This document shows, one piece after another, positions 43,275-52,233 of a stretch of DNA of 64,000 nt. Position numbers and translations under genes: made by a program. Each line of letters starts with the position of its first letter. The first letter of the stretch is position 1. The stretch lies in assembly GCF_042945595.1 (NCBI RefSeq), contig NZ_CP168493.1, positions 3,782,001 through 3,846,000 on the forward strand, written 5' to 3'. Origin of the DNA: Psychrobacillus sp042945595. GTDB taxonomy: Bacteria; Bacillota; Bacilli; Bacillales_A; Planococcaceae. The notes under the pieces are model-generated. The model was given only the letters and a program-made list of their open reading frames with translations, searched no databases and had not been told where the DNA came from.

Positions 43275-44444
43275 ATGAAGAAAAAAGATCCTATATGGAC
43301 TAAAGCATTTATTAGCTTATTTACAACAAATTTTTCAATTTTTATCGTTTTTTACGGTTTAGTATCTGCACTTCCTCTGTACGCAAAAGATGTCTTATCA
43401 CGTTCAGATGAAGGTGCGGGTTTATTAATGACCATTTTTTTAATTTCTGCAATTATTGTTCGACCATTCTCCGGAAAACTTTTAGATCTTGTAGGCAAGC
43501 GCAAAATGCTTTGGACTACTTTATTCCTGTATTTAATATGTACAGGGCTTTATTATGTGGTCGAACCTTTTCAAGCGTTATTAGTATTACGATTTGTACA
43601 AGGTATTTTCTTCAGTATTGCCACAACTGCAAGTGGATCCTTGGCTGCAGATAATATTCCAATGTCCAGACGTGGCGCTGGATTAGGTTATTTTACTATG
43701 TCTACAAACTTAGCGGTTGTTGTCGGTCCATTTGTCGCTTTAACTTTCATACAGTTTTTCTCTTATGACATATTATTTCTATCATTAACTGCTTTACTAA
43801 TCCTCGGTGCGACGGCCGCTTTAATGATACCGGCTGATAAGAAACGAGCTAAATCTCTTCCAAAAACAAAACTATCTTGGAATGACCTTTTTGAGAAAAA
43901 GGCTTTGCCGATTGCCTTTAATGCAAGCTTAGTAGCTTTTGCATATGCTAGTGTCCTATCTTATTTATCTATTTATTCACAAGAAAAGGGTTTGTTGCAC
44001 TTAACGAGCAGTTTCTTTGCCGTTTTTGCCGCTGTTATGCTTTTAACGAGACCATTTACAGGTCGTATTTTTGATGAAAAAGGTCCTCAATATATTATTA
44101 TTCCAGGTCTATTTTCGTTTATAGTTGGACTTGTGTTACTTGCATTTATGAATTCCCCTTCCCTATTCTTACTTGCAGGTGCCTTTATCGGTCTTGGTTA
44201 CGGTGCTGTTGTACCTAGCTTTCAAACGCTTGCAATTCAATCGACAAAAAACGAAAGAAGTGGTTATGCTACCGCTACATTTTTTACATTGTTTGATACA
44301 GGACTGGCCATAGGATCTTATGTTCTTGGATTAATCGCTAGTCGGCTTGGCTATCAAAACTTATATTTATTTTCTATCATCTTCCTTTTTATCGCAGTAG
44401 TCGTATTTATAGTAAGTCAGAAGAAGATGGACCGTTTAGCTTAA
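43275..44444 (+). CDS. MFS transporter (YwoG-like)
   Basis: 389 aa, 12 transmembrane helices. Loop 2-3 motif SGKLLDLVGKRKMLW and second-half counterpart FTGRIFDEKGPQYI are MFS signatures. Paired with the MarR gene; likely drug or metabolite efflux. CAGGTGG upstream of the ATG. Confidence 0.88.
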   Translation: MKKKDPIWTKAFISLFTTNFSIFIVFYGLVSALPLYAKDVLSRSDEGAGLLMTIFLISAIIVRPFSGKLLDLVGKRKMLWTTLFLYLICTGLYYVVEPFQALLVLRFVQGIFFSIATTASGSLAADNIPMSRRGAGLGYFTMSTNLAVVVGPFVALTFIQFFSYDILFLSLTALLILGATAALMIPADKKRAKSLPKTKLSWNDLFEKKALPIAFNASLVAFAYASVLSYLSIYSQEKGLLHLTSSFFAVFAAVMLLTRPFTGRIFDEKGPQYIIIPGLFSFIVGLVLLAFMNSPSLFLLAGAFIGLGYGAVVPSFQTLAIQSTKNERSGYATATFFTLFDTGLAIGSYVLGLIASRLGYQNLYLFSIIFLFIAVVVFIVSQKKMDRLA

Positions 44445-44545
44445 TTGCTTAACGGTTTTTCTTTTCCAATTTAATTGTCCATGTATGTATATTCGCCCTG
44501 TATTTGGAAAGACTTGAATGGATATAAATTTTGGGAGGGAATTAA

Positions 44546-45082
44546 ATGAAAAAGCAATACATTTTTATTTTGCTAGCTACAATGGTTGTACTCGGAGGGT
44601 GTAATTTCTCATCCGCAGATGCTGACTTAAATGAAACCGTGCAAGTTTCGTTAATAAACACAGAAGGAAAAGAAGTTGGACAAGCTACACTCACAGAGCA
44701 TTCTAAAGGTGTACATATCCACTTAAAGGCAGAAGGATTAACACCAGGAGTAAAAGCTATACATTTTCACGAGACAGCTATATGTGAAAAACCAGAATTT
44801 ACAACCGCAGGGGCTCATGTTAACCCTACTCATAAGGAGCATGGCTTTGAAAACCCAAAAGGCTATCACGCTGGTGACTTGCCTAACATAGAGATTGGCG
44901 AAGATGGTAAAGTAGAATTAGAAACAGTATCTCCTGCAGTAGTTTTAACTGCCGGGAAAAGTAATTCGCTTTTAGATGCAGATGGTAGCTCTATTATTAT
45001 CCATGAAAATGCAGATGATTATAAAACAGATCCCTCTGGAAATTCTGGAAAACGAATTGTATGTGGGGAAATTAAAAAGTAA
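44546..45082 (+). CDS. sodC: Cu-Zn superoxide dismutase-like lipoprotein
   Basis: 178 aa. Lipoprotein signal with lipobox VLGGCNFSS (Cys at about 19), then a SodC domain. Copper ligands HFH, the bridging His in GAHVNP and His in IIIHENAD are present; zinc ligands are the His after NPTHKEHG, YHAGD (His and Asp). The disulfide Cys pair is in ICEKPEF and KRIVCGEI. Unlike B. subtilis YojM, which as I recall lacks part of the copper site, the set looks complete. RBS GGGAGGG. Confidence 0.88.
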   Translation: MKKQYIFILLATMVVLGGCNFSSADADLNETVQVSLINTEGKEVGQATLTEHSKGVHIHLKAEGLTPGVKAIHFHETAICEKPEFTTAGAHVNPTHKEHGFENPKGYHAGDLPNIEIGEDGKVELETVSPAVVLTAGKSNSLLDADGSSIIIHENADDYKTDPSGNSGKRIVCGEIKK

Positions 45083-45099
45083 GTTGGGCGGTGAATGTG

Positions 45100-46182
45100 A
45101 TGAGAAAAGTAGGTTGGTTTTTACTATTTATTTTAGTGATCTTCTTCTCTAGGCCACTTTGGGAAGAGTATGCGGAGGACTATGTAGATCTTTCCTTTTT
45201 AACACCCGTGGATGAATGGATTGATTCTTTAGAAGTAGGTCATTACTTGAATGAAGCCAAAACATATTGGATGGAAATAAAAAGTGAACCAGCAACTACA
45301 ATTTCTTCTGATCAAGAACCTCCTACAGGAAACGGAATAGAATTAGATCAAATAACGCTTGGTATGAAAAAAAGCGAGATTGAGAAAATACATGGTAATG
45401 CAAAAAGAGTGAGCTTAAATGAATATAATCTAGTTTGGCATACGTATCATGAAAATTATCAAAGCTTCATGATGGTTTCTTATAATATAAACAATAAGGT
45501 AAATGGAATGTTTACCAATCAACCCTCTCAATCAGCTTTCTTAGGATTGCAAATGGATAGTACGAGGGATGAGGTTCACTCAGTTCTTGGTAACCCCCTA
45601 ACTAAACTGAGAAAAGGTAATATTGTCTATATTCTTCCAGACATAGGAGAATATGATTTATATCTGATAGATGAAAATTATGTTACTTTTTTTTATGATT
45701 TACATGAAAATAATACGATTACGGCCATACAAATAATCGCAAAATCGGTGGAAAACAGTCAGCCATCTACTTTTGGAAAACCATCTGAAGAGTTGAAAAA
45801 AGGATTTGAATTCCAGCTTTTCGATTTAACAAATGCTGCACGAGCAATACGTGGTCTATCAATTCTTACTTATGATCAAGCCGTGAGTAATACAGCTCAA
45901 AAACATAGTGAAGATATGGCAACTCACAATTATTTTAGTCACGAAGATCTAGAAGGTAAGTCTCCATTTGATAGGATGGAAGAGGATGGTTTACTATTTA
46001 TGTATGCTGGTGAGAACTTAGCTTACGGACAAGCAAGTAGCATCTTTGCCCATGAAGGTTTAATGAATTCCATCGGTCATCGTAAAAATATTTTAAGTAG
46101 TGATTTTCATAATTTAGGAGTAGGTACTGCTTTTAATGTAGAATCTACTCCCTATTACACAGAGAATTTTTATTCGAAATAA
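45100..46182 (+). CDS. YlbC-like CAP/SCP-domain protein
   Basis: 360 aa from ATG 45100 (GGCGGTG upstream); GTG three codons earlier is possible. N-terminal membrane anchor (KVGWFLLFILVIFFSRPL), CAP-associated N-domain (ITLGMKKSEIEKIHG, LQMDSTRDEVHSVLGNP), then C-terminal CAP domain with AQKHSEDMATHNYFSHEDLEG, GENLAYGQ and MNSIGHRKNILSSDFHNLG. 17 nt after sodC, so likely one operon. Its TAA is directly followed by a 310-bp repeat copy. Confidence 0.87.
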   Translation: MRKVGWFLLFILVIFFSRPLWEEYAEDYVDLSFLTPVDEWIDSLEVGHYLNEAKTYWMEIKSEPATTISSDQEPPTGNGIELDQITLGMKKSEIEKIHGNAKRVSLNEYNLVWHTYHENYQSFMMVSYNINNKVNGMFTNQPSQSAFLGLQMDSTRDEVHSVLGNPLTKLRKGNIVYILPDIGEYDLYLIDENYVTFFYDLHENNTITAIQIIAKSVENSQPSTFGKPSEELKKGFEFQLFDLTNAARAIRGLSILTYDQAVSNTAQKHSEDMATHNYFSHEDLEGKSPFDRMEEDGLLFMYAGENLAYGQASSIFAHEGLMNSIGHRKNILSSDFHNLGVGTAFNVESTPYYTENFYSK

Positions 46183-46497
46183 GAAAAACGCAAGCGCCCT
46201 TTAAGTGCACCTTGTCTTCTCTATTTCTAGAGTACTTTGGACGAAACATTTGCTACACTATTACCGTGGGAATTTTTGTGGATTGAGAAGTGACTGCGTC
46301 ACTTCTCCATCCACTTTTTTTCGATAATCTTGTGGCGGATGTTTGTCCGTCGCCTTCTTGAAATTTGGAGAGACAAGGTGCGTAAGGTTTGGTTAATGAG
46401 AGATTAGATACTTTCCTATTCTTTTAAAAGCGGACGAAGATGCAATTTCGTCCGCTCAGCGCTTCTTAATCAATGAATACTACCTATTTTTTTCAGG
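46183..46497 (+). repeat. ~310-bp structured repeat, copy 3
   Basis: Starts GAAAAACGCAAGCGCCC immediately after the ylbC stop and ends near CTCAGCGCTTCTTAATC. Central hairpin 46278-46314: GTGGAT plus AGAAGTGAC / GTCACTTCT plus ATCCAC, then TTTTTTTCG. Second hairpins GGCGGA / TCCGTCGCC and AGCGGACGAA / TTTCGTCCGCT. No plausible ORF. Confidence 0.88.
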
Positions 46498-46590
46498 CCC
46501 GCTGATTCATGTATACTGTGTACGATAAAAGTAAAAACATATAGGAAATCCTGCTTAAGGAAGACACCATTAAAATCACTTCAAGTCTTT

Positions 46591-46638
46591 GTGAATACTG
46601 GATTTCTAGTATATCAATTTCATATACTTTCTTATTAG
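46591..46638 (+). repeat. Direct repeat, left copy
   Basis: TGAATACTGG...CATATACTTTCTTAT; the right copy at 46871-46918 reads TGAACACTGG...CATATACTTTCTTAT. The pair flanks the GC-rich element. Confidence 0.7.
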
Positions 46639-46654
46639 GAACTACTCACTTAAT

Positions 46655-46855
46655 GGATTGTAGTGAAAGGTGGCGACTCCAGACGGAGGCCAACAGGATG
46701 TTGGTCACGAAGGCGTTGCCACACGATGTGGCGCTCTTAGCCTTCGTTCCTCGGAGACAGGTGTGCCATCGCAAACGACGCGAATGCGGCGGTGATGGCT
46801 CATCGCTCACCCCGCGGAACGCGTCCACCTGAAACGGAAATCCGCGGTATTCTTT
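46655..46855 (+). repeat. GC-rich multi-hairpin repeat element
   Basis: About 200 bp, much richer in GC than its surroundings. Ends pair imperfectly (AAAGGTGGCG..., CGCGTCCACCTGAAAC). Inside are CCAACA/TGTTGG, the nested CGAAGGC-GCCACA/TGTGGC-GCCTTCG hairpin and GCCATC/GATGGC. The terminal wording ACCTGAAACGGAAATC is one I recall from dispersed Bacillaceae repeats. The minus-strand reading frame in it is not a gene. Confidence 0.7.
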
Positions 46856-46921
46856 AATTCTTTAAAGTACTATGAACACTGGTTTCGCAGGTTGATAATC
46901 CATATACTTTCTTATCTTTTA

Positions 46922-47232
46922 AGAAAAACGCAAGCGTCCTTTAAGTGCACCTGGTCATCACCAATTCCCGAGTACTTTGGACGAAACATTGGCTACACTA
47001 TTACCGTTGGAATTATGTAGCTGGAAGTGACTGCTTCACTTCCAGCTACACTTTTTTCGGTAATCTTTTGGCAGATGTTTGTCCTTCGCCCTCTTGGAAT
47101 ATATAGAGACATGGTGCATTAGGTTTGGTTAATGAGAGATAAAATGCTTTCCTACTCTTTTTAAAGCGGGCGAAGAATCAATATCGTCCGCTCTTCGTTT
47201 CTTTATTAATGGATACTACCTATTTTCTCAGG
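46922..47232 (+). repeat. ~310-bp structured repeat, copy 4
   Basis: Starts AGAAAAACGCAAGCGTCC and ends near CTCTTCGTTTCTTTATTAAT. Central hairpin 47016-47050: TGTAGCTGGAAGTGA / TCACTTCCAGCTACA, a perfect 15-bp stem, then CTTTTTTCGGTAATC. ATTACCG before and CGGTAAT after it can pair as an outer stem. Confidence 0.88.
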
Positions 47233-47252
47233 TTCCACAGGGTCACGTGAAA

Positions 47253-47927
47253 TTATTTAAAATGTTTTAATGCTTCTCGCTTACTTAATGCAGCAAGTTG
47301 CGTATTTTCTACAAATTGATGAACGACTTCTGGATTTGTTTTTGCATATTCTCTTAGTACCCACCCTATCGCCTTTTGAATGAAAAACTCTTTTGAAGTT
47401 GAGTGACGTTTAACAGTCGTAAATAACAGTTCTTCATTCGTGTCATTCTTATATTTTAGTTGATGTAAAATAGAAGCCCGATTTGTCCACATATTCGAAG
47501 ACTTTGCCCATTCGACCATAATAGCTTCCCCTTCTACTCTATTAGCTTTCACAATATCTCCAACAATCTTTGGTGCAATCGAGTCTATGCTATCCCACCA
47601 CGAATGATTTTCAATTAACTTTAGGCAAAAAGGTAAATCTTCTATCGTTAGTTTCTTTTTATATTTACCTAATAATTCGATTGCCACGTAATGATATTCT
47701 CGCTCTTCTAATTGAAAAAGTGCCCATACCTCATCATGTAATGATTCGAATGAAGGAAGCTCATTTTCTTTTATAAGTGCACTAAAAACCATTCTTCGTT
47801 CCGGGGTTTTAATCCCCAAAAAAGGGAAGTTGTTTTTCATATATTTTGCCATCGGTATTGCATTTTCTTCGTTTCGATGCGGCTCCATATAACTTTTAAC
47901 CAGCTCTGTTGACCACTTAGAATTCAT
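47253..47927 (-). CDS. AlkD-like DNA alkylation repair glycosylase
   Basis: 224 aa HEAT-repeat DNA glycosylase removing N3/N7-alkyl purines. SWWDSIDSIAPKIVG holds the catalytic Trp-Asp pair, and IQKAIGWVLREYAK the second conserved Trp and Arg. Length matches family. Ten nt before it (upstream on minus) ends the nitroreductase gene, so the two may be co-transcribed. Confidence 0.88.
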   Translation of the reverse strand: MNSKWSTELVKSYMEPHRNEENAIPMAKYMKNNFPFLGIKTPERRMVFSALIKENELPSFESLHDEVWALFQLEEREYHYVAIELLGKYKKKLTIEDLPFCLKLIENHSWWDSIDSIAPKIVGDIVKANRVEGEAIMVEWAKSSNMWTNRASILHQLKYKNDTNEELLFTTVKRHSTSKEFFIQKAIGWVLREYAKTNPEVVHQFVENTQLAALSKREALKHFK

Positions 47928-47936
47928 CTACAATCC

Positions 47937-48668
47937 TCATTTCAAATGAAATCCTTTACTAGCTAAGAATTCTGCTATATGTGCACGTCTTGGCTTTTCA
48001 AGAAAATCAGCCATTGATTTAGTCCAATTTGCAACTTTTTGGTTGGATCCTCTGCTAACATAATAATCTTCCATTGTCTGGTCATATTCCTTTAATAGCT
48101 CTTCGTATTTCGAGCTATCATATGCATTTTCATGAAGTACTGCAGCTACAGGAAGTCTGGGTTTTACATCATTTTGTTGATCAGGTATCCCTAAAGTAAG
48201 TGCAAATAACGGAAAAACCCCTTCTGGTAAGTCAAATAAACGACTGATTTCCGCAGGTTCATTTCTTACACCACCTATGTAACAAATTCCAAACCCTTTA
48301 GACTCTGCAGCAATTACTAAATTTTGTGCAAATAAAGAGACATCCACTGTACCTACTAATACATTTTCAGTCGTATCCATCATAATATCCGTATCTTGCA
48401 TTTTACCCGCTGCTTGAAGACGATGAAAATCAGCACATAATAAAAAAGCCGCTCCTGCAGTTTCAAATTGCTTTGGATTGCTAGATAGTCTACCTAACTC
48501 TTCTTTTTTCTTATCATCTGTCACCCAGATAACGCTATATGCTTGTACAAAATGGGAGCTTGCGGCATGTTGAGCAGTTTCTATAAGCTCCGAAACTTCC
48601 TCTCTAGACAATGTATAATCTTTATATTTTCGAACAGATGCATGATTTCGTAATAACTTTTCTACCAT
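47937..48668 (-). CDS. FMN-dependent NADPH nitroreductase (NfrA-like)
   Basis: 243 aa from ATG 48668 (MVEKLLRNHASVRKYKDYTL). FMN-binding RNHASVRKY, AAQHAASSHFVQAYSVIWVT, GICYIGGVRNEP and a C-terminal Arg helix (KPRRAHIAEFLASKGF). Reduces nitroaromatics, flavins or chromate using NAD(P)H. AGAGGTT upstream; the longer frame has no site. Confidence 0.9.
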   Translation of the reverse strand: MVEKLLRNHASVRKYKDYTLSREEVSELIETAQHAASSHFVQAYSVIWVTDDKKKEELGRLSSNPKQFETAGAAFLLCADFHRLQAAGKMQDTDIMMDTTENVLVGTVDVSLFAQNLVIAAESKGFGICYIGGVRNEPAEISRLFDLPEGVFPLFALTLGIPDQQNDVKPRLPVAAVLHENAYDSSKYEELLKEYDQTMEDYYVSRGSNQKVANWTKSMADFLEKPRRAHIAEFLASKGFHLK

Positions 48669-48782
48669 ATCGTCTAACCTCTTTTCTTCTTTTTTCTTAT
48701 GTATAGTATAGCCGAGTCTTCCCAAAGGAGAAAAATTAAAGCGAATTAGAATGTCTGTAACGACTTTCTAATTCGCTTTTAT

Positions 48783-49139
48783 TTATGATTGTATTTGCTT
48801 ATTTTCTTCTGCAGTGAAAGCTCGGGATCTTGTTAAAAAGCGTTTCCCTTCTACTCCTTCAAGAGAAAACATTCCCCCTCTACCATCCACTACATCGATT
48901 ATTAGTTGTGTATGTTTCCAATAGTCGTATTGACTTTTATGCATATAAAACGCCGTATCTCCAATACTTCCTAAAAACACATCCTGATCCCCTAAAATTA
49001 AATCACCATCTGGATAACACATGGGAGAGGACCCATCACAACAGCCTCCCGATTGATGAAACATTAGCTGACCATGCTTACTTTTCAATAATTCAATGAG
49101 TTCTAGTGCAGTGTCTGTAGCGATTACTCGTTCAACCAT
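48783..49139 (-). CDS. DUF779 protein (aldehyde dehydrogenase associated)
   Basis: 118 aa, single DUF779 domain. Cys-rich motif MFHQSGGCCDGSSPMCYPDG and QYDYWKHTQLIIDVVDGRGG are typical. Always found with class AldB/ExaC aldehyde dehydrogenases; here 20 nt after one. Function unproven, the Cys cluster suggests metal or redox binding. Confidence 0.9.
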   Translation of the reverse strand: MVERVIATDTALELIELLKSKHGQLMFHQSGGCCDGSSPMCYPDGDLILGDQDVFLGSIGDTAFYMHKSQYDYWKHTQLIIDVVDGRGGMFSLEGVEGKRFLTRSRAFTAEENKQIQS

Positions 49140-49159
49140 CTACACTCACCCTTTCCATA

Positions 49160-50680
49160 TCAAAAGAATCCAAGTTTGTTTTCATTATAACTAACAAGAA
49201 GATTCTTAGTTTGTTGGTAGTGGTTGAGCATCATTAAATGATTTTCTCGGCCAATACCTGACATTTTATAACCACCAAATGCAGAATGAGCTGGATATTG
49301 GTGATAGCAGTTTGTCCAAACACGCCCCGCTTGAATACCACGTCCAAAACGATACGCCGTGTTCATATTACGTGTCCAAATGCCAGATCCTAATCCGTAT
49401 AATGTATCATTTGCAATTTCCAGTGCTTCTTCTTTTGTTTTAAAAGTTGTTACAGATACTACTGGACCGAATATTTCCTCTTGGAAAATGCGCATATTGT
49501 TCGTACCTTTAAACACTGTTGGTTTAATATAATATCCATCTGCGAATTCTCCATCAAGTATATTACGTTCTCCTCCGATTAAGCACTCTGCACCTTCTTG
49601 CTTTCCAATATCTAAGTAAGACATGATTTTTTCCATTTGTTCAGTCGATGCCTGGGCACCCATCATTGTATTTGGATCTAATGGGTTTCCAATTTTAATC
49701 GCTTCCACGCGTGCCAGTACTCGTTCGATGAATCGATCATAAATAGATTCTTGAATAAGTACACGAGATGGACACGTACAAACTTCTCCTTGGTTTAAAG
49801 CAAATAGAACGAATCCTTCTACTGCTTTATCCAAAAATGCATCATCTTCATCCATAATATCTTCGAAGAAAATATTTGGTGATTTTCCTCCAAGCTCTAA
49901 AGTTACTGGAATTAAGTTTTGAGACGCATATTGCATTATTAAGCGACCAGTTGTTGTTTCACCTGTAAATGCTATTTTACTAATCCGTGGGCTAGATGCC
50001 AGTGGCTTACCAGCTTCTAATCCAAATCCATTTACAATATTCAAAACACCTGGTGGTAATAAATCACCAATTAACTCCATAAGAACTAAAATAGATGCAG
50101 GCGTTTGTTCTGCAGGTTTTAAGACGACGCAATTTCCTGCCGCAAGTGCCGGTGCAAGTTTCCAAACAGCCATTAATATTGGGAAGTTCCATGGAATAAT
50201 TTGTCCAACTACGCCAAGCGGCTCATTAAAATGATAGGCAACGGTATCATTATCAATTTGACTCAAATTTCCTTCTTGTGCACGAATAGCCCCTGCAAAA
50301 TAACGAAAATGATCAATTGCTAATGGCAAGTCAGCGTTTAATGTTTCACGAACTGCTTTCCCGTTATCCCATGTTTCCGCAACTGCAAGCATCTCTAGGT
50401 TTTCCTCTATACGATTTGCAATTTTATTTAATATATTTGATCTTTCCGCCACGGAAGTTTTACCCCATGCATCTTTTGCTCCATGTGCTGCATCTAAAGC
50501 AAGCTCAATGTCTTCTGCAGTTGAACGTGCAACTTGGGTAAATACTTTCCCTGTGATTGGTGTTACGTTTTCAAAGTATTCTCCTTTTACCGGGGGTGTC
50601 CACTCGCCATTAATATAGTTTTCATACTTGTCCTTAAATGAAACCTTCGAGCCTTCTGTATTCGGAAATGCATAAACCAT
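49160..50680 (-). CDS. NAD-dependent aldehyde dehydrogenase (AldB/ExaC-like)
   Basis: 506 aa from ATG 50680 (MVYAFPNTEGSKVSFKDKYE), GGGGAGG upstream. Oxidises acetaldehyde and related aldehydes. Catalytic Glu in TLELGGKSPN and Cys in LNQGEVCTCPSR (second Cys as in the AldB group); cofactor motif FTGETTTGRLI; PWNFPILMAVWK. Forms a unit with the DUF779 gene. The 210-bp gap upstream is AT-rich and probably holds the promoter. Confidence 0.93.
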   Translation of the reverse strand: MVYAFPNTEGSKVSFKDKYENYINGEWTPPVKGEYFENVTPITGKVFTQVARSTAEDIELALDAAHGAKDAWGKTSVAERSNILNKIANRIEENLEMLAVAETWDNGKAVRETLNADLPLAIDHFRYFAGAIRAQEGNLSQIDNDTVAYHFNEPLGVVGQIIPWNFPILMAVWKLAPALAAGNCVVLKPAEQTPASILVLMELIGDLLPPGVLNIVNGFGLEAGKPLASSPRISKIAFTGETTTGRLIMQYASQNLIPVTLELGGKSPNIFFEDIMDEDDAFLDKAVEGFVLFALNQGEVCTCPSRVLIQESIYDRFIERVLARVEAIKIGNPLDPNTMMGAQASTEQMEKIMSYLDIGKQEGAECLIGGERNILDGEFADGYYIKPTVFKGTNNMRIFQEEIFGPVVSVTTFKTKEEALEIANDTLYGLGSGIWTRNMNTAYRFGRGIQAGRVWTNCYHQYPAHSAFGGYKMSGIGRENHLMMLNHYQQTKNLLVSYNENKLGFF

Positions 50681-50890
50681 TCTGTAATTCCTCCCCTTCA
50701 TATCTTTTTGGCACATTCCACATCTTATGCAAACACATAATTATGTATGCGCTTCCAAAACTATTTAAATAAAAATAGTCTCATATTCATTTTGACAGAT
50801 TAGGTTCAATATTTCAATTATTTACACTATTCTTTTAATAAAAAATAACTCAAGCACATAATAGTATATACTCAAGTCATTTTTCAAAAT

Positions 50891-51928
50891 TTATTTATTT
50901 GTCTCTCTTCTTACAACAGGAGCTACCTCTGTTGCAAGTAGTTCAATTCCTTTTGCAACCTCAGTAATTGATTGGCCTCCAATATCGATTTGTGCTATGA
51001 ATCGTTGATGTCCAAATAATTCATACTGATAAAGAATCTTTTCAATAATTTGTTGTGGACTACCAACAAATAGAGCTGTTTCTGGACTTGCCATATGCTC
51101 AAAATCGGAACGAGTCATTCTTGTTTCCGTACCTCTTTGTTTATTTAAATAAGACCAATAATTGGAGTAATATGGATAAAACTCATCTTTTGCTTGTTGT
51201 GTTTCTTTCGCAATATAGGTGTGACCTGTTACCCCAACTTGTAAGCTATCACGAGAATGACCGGCATCTGCCCCTACTCGTAGATACAAGTCCACCAGTG
51301 GTTTAAAGTGCATCGGATTTCCACCAAGGATAGCAAGAACCAATCCAGTCCCAAGACTTCCTGCTCTAACGGCACTTTCCGTTGAACCCCCAACACCAAC
51401 CCAAATGGGAAGTTTTTCTTGAACTGGTCTAGGAGAAATCATTGCGTTTACTAGGTTTGGTCGAAATTTACCTTCCCAAGTTACTATTTCTTCCCTATTT
51501 AATTGCTGAAGCAATTTAATATTCTCTTCAAATAAAGCATCGTAATCGTGCAAATCATATCCAAAAAGCGGAAAAGACTCCACAAATGCTCCTCTTCCTG
51601 CTATTATTTCGGCTCTACCATTTGAAATTTGATCTAACGTAGCGAAATCTTCAAATAAGCGAACGGGATCCACCGTACTTAAAACGGTTGTTGCACTTGT
51701 TAATTTTATACGCTTAGTTGCTTGTGCAACAGCAGAGAGGACAACAACCGGAGAGGATATAGCGTAATCTAATCGATGATGTTCTCCAACTCCGAAAATA
51801 TCAAGTCCTGCTTCATCTGCCAACTTGCCTAGTTCTATTACCTCTCTTAAACGCTGTGATGCACTAATGATCTTTCCAGTAAGCGGATTTGGACCAAGGT
51901 CGCCAAATGTATAAATACCAATTTCCAT
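50891..51928 (-). CDS. LLM-class flavin-dependent oxidoreductase
   Basis: 345 aa, luciferase-like TIM barrel. LADEAGLDIFGVGEHHRLDY, GRAEIIAGRGAFVESFPLFG and PIWVGVGGSTESAVRAG are typical of the AtoM/YceB-like single-subunit group. Substrate not known. RBS GAGGTGGAG overlaps the end of the 53-codon ORF that precedes it, so the two are likely coupled. Confidence 0.88.
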   Translation of the reverse strand: MEIGIYTFGDLGPNPLTGKIISASQRLREVIELGKLADEAGLDIFGVGEHHRLDYAISSPVVVLSAVAQATKRIKLTSATTVLSTVDPVRLFEDFATLDQISNGRAEIIAGRGAFVESFPLFGYDLHDYDALFEENIKLLQQLNREEIVTWEGKFRPNLVNAMISPRPVQEKLPIWVGVGGSTESAVRAGSLGTGLVLAILGGNPMHFKPLVDLYLRVGADAGHSRDSLQVGVTGHTYIAKETQQAKDEFYPYYSNYWSYLNKQRGTETRMTRSDFEHMASPETALFVGSPQQIIEKILYQYELFGHQRFIAQIDIGGQSITEVAKGIELLATEVAPVVRRETNK

Positions 51929-51931
51929 TGC

Positions 51932-52093
51932 TTACTCCACCTCTGCTACTAATCTAAATCGTTCGATTAGATGCGAAGGATTTGCAATTTCATCTATTTT
52001 TGCTATAGCAATTACCTTATGAGCCTTGTCAGAAGTTTTTTTATAAATAATATTTCCCATTTTTCTAGTTACACCTATTACACTAATTCCCAA
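51932..52093 (-). CDS. Small hypothetical protein upstream of LLM oxidoreductase
   Basis: 53 aa from TTG 52093, 8 nt after AGGAGG: LGISVIGVTRKMGNIIYKKT, then SDKAHKVIAIAKIDEIANPS, ending RFRLVAEVE. TAA at 51934-51932 lies 3 nt before the next ATG. The strong binding site and tight spacing favour a real gene. I do not recognise it; an alternative is a short leader ORF for coupling. Confidence 0.55.
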   Translation of the reverse strand: MGISVIGVTRKMGNIIYKKTSDKAHKVIAIAKIDEIANPSHLIERFRLVAEVE

Positions 52094-52233
52094 CCTAATT
52101 ACCTCCTATTTGTTTAACTAATTGTCCGTATTAATCTAAAGTTATTAAAGATAGTATATGAACAGCCACTCTAAAGCGACTACCGATTTACATCCTATTT
52201 CACCTTTCCATGTACCTTCTTATTTTAGACAAC

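Noticed and set aside
46646..46828. 60-codon minus-strand ORF in the GC-rich element
   Set aside because: Explained by the structured repeat; no binding site.
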